A stretch of DNA of 64,000 nucleotides. It comes from Methylocystis parvus OBBP. Its GTDB lineage: Bacteria > Pseudomonadota > Alphaproteobacteria > Rhizobiales > Beijerinckiaceae. Below the pieces are notes generated by a model, which was given only the letters and a program-made list of their open reading frames with translations, had not been told where the DNA came from and ran no database searches. Positions 62,168-64,000 of the stretch are shown one piece after another. The DNA is taken from positions 558,001 through 622,000 of the forward strand of contig NZ_CP092968.1 of NCBI RefSeq assembly GCF_027571405.1. The letters are read 5' to 3'. Every line of letters starts with the position of its first letter. The first letter of the stretch is position 1. Made by a program: the position numbers and the translations under genes.

Positions 62168-63115
62168 ATGAATGGGGTAGAATCAGCGCCGGGAGAAGGG
62201 GGCGCGGCCTGCGAACCGCACGAGCCCGAGCTTACGCCGGCTTTCGATGTCGTCGAGCCCGAGGAGCTGCTGTCGCCGCTGGTTTTCTCCTCCCCGCATT
62301 CCGGACGGATCTATCCGGCGCGTTTTCTCTCCGCGGCCCGGCTCGACGCGGCGTCGCTCCGCCGGTCTGAGGACGCCTATGTCGACGAGCTGTTCGCGGC
62401 GTCCCGCGCCGTGGGCGCGCCGATGCTGCGCGCGCTTTTCCCAAGGGCCTATCTCGACCTCAATCGCGAGCCCTATGAGCTCGACCCCAAATTATTCGAC
62501 GGCCCGCTGCCGTCCTTCGCCAACGCCCGCTCGCTGAGGGTGGCGGCGGGGCTCGGCACCATCCCCCGCGTCGTCGCGGATGCGCGCGAGATCTACGCCG
62601 CCCGAATCCCGCTCGACGAAGCGTTGCGCCGGATCGAGGCGCTCTACAAGCCTTATCACGCGACGCTTCGCATGCTCATGGAGCGCGCGCAGCGGCGTTT
62701 CGGCTTCGCGGTGCTCGTCGATTGCCATTCCATGCCCTCGACCAGCGTGCGCGAGGCCGCGCGCGCTGAAAAGAAGCGTATCGATTTTGTTATCGGCGAC
62801 CGCTACGGAGCCAGCGCCGCGCCCGGCGTCATCGACGGAGTCGAGACGCGGCTGCGGGCGAGGGGCTATTTCGTGCAACGCAACCGGCCCTATGCAGGCG
62901 GCTTCATCACCGAGCATTTCGGCCGGCCGGCGGCGGGCTGGCACGCGCTTCAGATAGAGATTTCCCGCGGACTCTATATGGATGAGGCGACGCTGGAGAA
63001 GAATGCGCGTTTCGCCTCTGTCGTCGCCGATCTTTCGGAGATCGTCGCCGGGCTCGCACAGGATGTCGAGCAGGATGAAACCCTCGGCGGCTCCCGCCGC
63101 ATGGCCGCCGAGTAG
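62168..63115 (+). CDS. N-formylglutamate amidohydrolase family protein
   Basis: The 315-residue protein has LVFSSPHSGRIYPARFL, YVDELFAAS, FPRAYLDLNREPYELDPKLF, VLVDCHSMPS and LQIEISRGLYMDE: the FGase (HutG-like) pattern with zinc-binding His and Glu. The family removes formate from N-formylglutamate; many alphaproteobacterial copies next to cpdR have untested substrates. ATG 62168 has GGCGGAACG before it; ATG 62126 is possible. hisN follows after 27 bases. Confidence 0.85.
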   Translation: MNGVESAPGEGGAACEPHEPELTPAFDVVEPEELLSPLVFSSPHSGRIYPARFLSAARLDAASLRRSEDAYVDELFAASRAVGAPMLRALFPRAYLDLNREPYELDPKLFDGPLPSFANARSLRVAAGLGTIPRVVADAREIYAARIPLDEALRRIEALYKPYHATLRMLMERAQRRFGFAVLVDCHSMPSTSVREAARAEKKRIDFVIGDRYGASAAPGVIDGVETRLRARGYFVQRNRPYAGGFITEHFGRPAAGWHALQIEISRGLYMDEATLEKNARFASVVADLSEIVAGLAQDVEQDETLGGSRRMAAE

Positions 63116-63142
63116 AACTCCGTCCGCTTCGCTGGAGAGGCA

Positions 63143-63946
63143 ATGACCGTCGTCGATTTCGAACGTTTCGTGGAGGAGCTCGCCGACGTCTCGGGCGAGG
63201 CGATCATGCCGTTTTTCCGCACGGCCATCGCCGCGGACGACAAGGCGCATGGCGGCGTCTTCGATCCGGTGACGGAGGCCGACCGCGCCGCCGAACTTTC
63301 CATGCGTCGCCTGATCGAACGCGCCTTTCCGGGCCACGGAATCATCGGCGAGGAGTTCGGCGCGAAAAATGAGAATGCCGAATATGTCTGGGTCCTTGAT
63401 CCGATCGACGGCACCAAGAGCTTCATTTCGGGCTTTCCCACCTGGGGCACGCTGATCGGCCTGCAGCATCACGGCCGGCCTTGCTATGGGCTGATGCACC
63501 AGCCCTTCACCCGCGAGCGCTTCCATGGCGACGGCGAGGCGGCCTATTGGCGCGGGCCTTCTCGCCATGGCAAGGCGCAGGAGGAGCGGCGAAAGCTCGT
63601 CGTGCGCCCATGTGCGAAGCTCTCGCAGGCGACGCTGATGACGACCTCCCCCTTGCTGATCGAACCGGGATTGCGCGAGAGCTTTCACCGCGTCGAGGCG
63701 GAGGTGCGGCTCTCGCGCTATGGCGGCGATTGCTACGCCTATTGCGCGCTGGCCGCGGGCCATGTCGATCTCGTCATCGAGGCGGGACTCAACGCCTATG
63801 ACATCGTCGCGCTGATCCCGATCATCGAAGGCGCGGGGGGCGTGGTGACGACCTGGGACGGCGGCGATCCGTCAAAGGGCGGCGCGATCGTCGCGGCGAG
63901 CGACAGAGCGCTGCACGAGGCGGCGGTTCGGTTGTTGGGTGGGTAG
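63143..63946 (+). CDS. hisN: Histidinol-phosphatase, IMPase family
   Basis: The 267-residue phosphatase has FDPVTEADRAAE, GIIGEEFG, VLDPIDGTKSFISGFPTWGTLIGL and GDCYAYCALAAGHVDLVIEAGLNAYDIVALIPIIEGAGG. The TKSFISGFPTWGTL variant and GGDCYAY mark the HisN histidinol-phosphatase branch, not SuhB. It dephosphorylates histidinol phosphate in histidine synthesis. The last 54 bases of the window after it hold nothing I can name. Confidence 0.92.
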   Translation: MTVVDFERFVEELADVSGEAIMPFFRTAIAADDKAHGGVFDPVTEADRAAELSMRRLIERAFPGHGIIGEEFGAKNENAEYVWVLDPIDGTKSFISGFPTWGTLIGLQHHGRPCYGLMHQPFTRERFHGDGEAAYWRGPSRHGKAQEERRKLVVRPCAKLSQATLMTTSPLLIEPGLRESFHRVEAEVRLSRYGGDCYAYCALAAGHVDLVIEAGLNAYDIVALIPIIEGAGGVVTTWDGGDPSKGGAIVAASDRALHEAAVRLLGG

Positions 63947-64000
63947 AGGAAGCGCGTCCACCCTTAGGTTAGCCTGATTACGCCTGATTTATTGAGACAG

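Overview
The window comes from a type II (alphaproteobacterial) methanotroph, most likely a Methylocystis/Methylosinus relative. The evidence is a complete pmoCAB operon (25096-28366) whose metal-ligand residues fall at the positions known for Methylocystis PmoB and PmoC, high GC, and many Hyphomicrobiales-type neighbours (rcdA, cpdR, DUF2232-rplI-dnaB, an Irr-box-like site). I see no rRNA, tRNA, CRISPR array, insertion sequence or prophage.

Layout. 1-8.8 kb: the end of a NAMPT-type nadV, a J-domain protein, the molybdenum storage pair mosB-mosA, trpE overlapping a PpiD-like foldase, and ppk2. 9.1-12.6 kb: a secreted ClpP-like protein and a leftward arsenic operon (arsR-arsI-arsC-arsC-acr3) in which the glutaredoxin-type arsC has a one-base frameshift. 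12.7-20 kb: tpiA, ndk, a PRC-barrel protein, a TacAT-type toxin-antitoxin pair, dnaB, a GIY-YIG gene between REP-like repeats, rplI and DUF2232.

19.9-38.6 kb is the copper/methane region. It holds a divergent copC, a cytochrome c / metallophosphoesterase / di-heme peroxidase operon, a second di-heme peroxidase, a 703-base G-rich leader region before pmoC, pmoCAB, then pmoD, copC, a CopD-cytochrome c-thioredoxin-like fusion and a PCuAC protein (PmoF type). After a GT87 enzyme, an aminotransferase and small genes come sodB and a second, divergent pmoD. The set reads as methane monooxygenase plus the periplasmic proteins that deliver copper to it and handle haem redox and oxidative stress.

39-56 kb is mostly housekeeping: CBS protein, xthA, YcjF-like protein, plsY-dprA, ruvX, gatC-gatA-aroQ and gatB, a histone H1-like lysine-rich protein behind a T-tract region, hemB, pyk and a cold-shock gene. 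56-64 kb: suhB, rcdA and cpdR (both act on ClpXP proteolysis of CtrA) with a perfect CtrA box and a candidate small RNA upstream of rcdA, rpmE, two unassigned genes, an N-formylglutamate amidohydrolase and hisN.

Most notable: the extended copper region with its fusion protein, second PmoD and a CopC lacking a copper ligand; G-quadruplex motifs in the pmoC leader; Irr-box-like sites before sodB and the divergent copC; the CtrA box with a terminator-ended candidate RNA; and the GIY-YIG gene framed by REP-like repeats.
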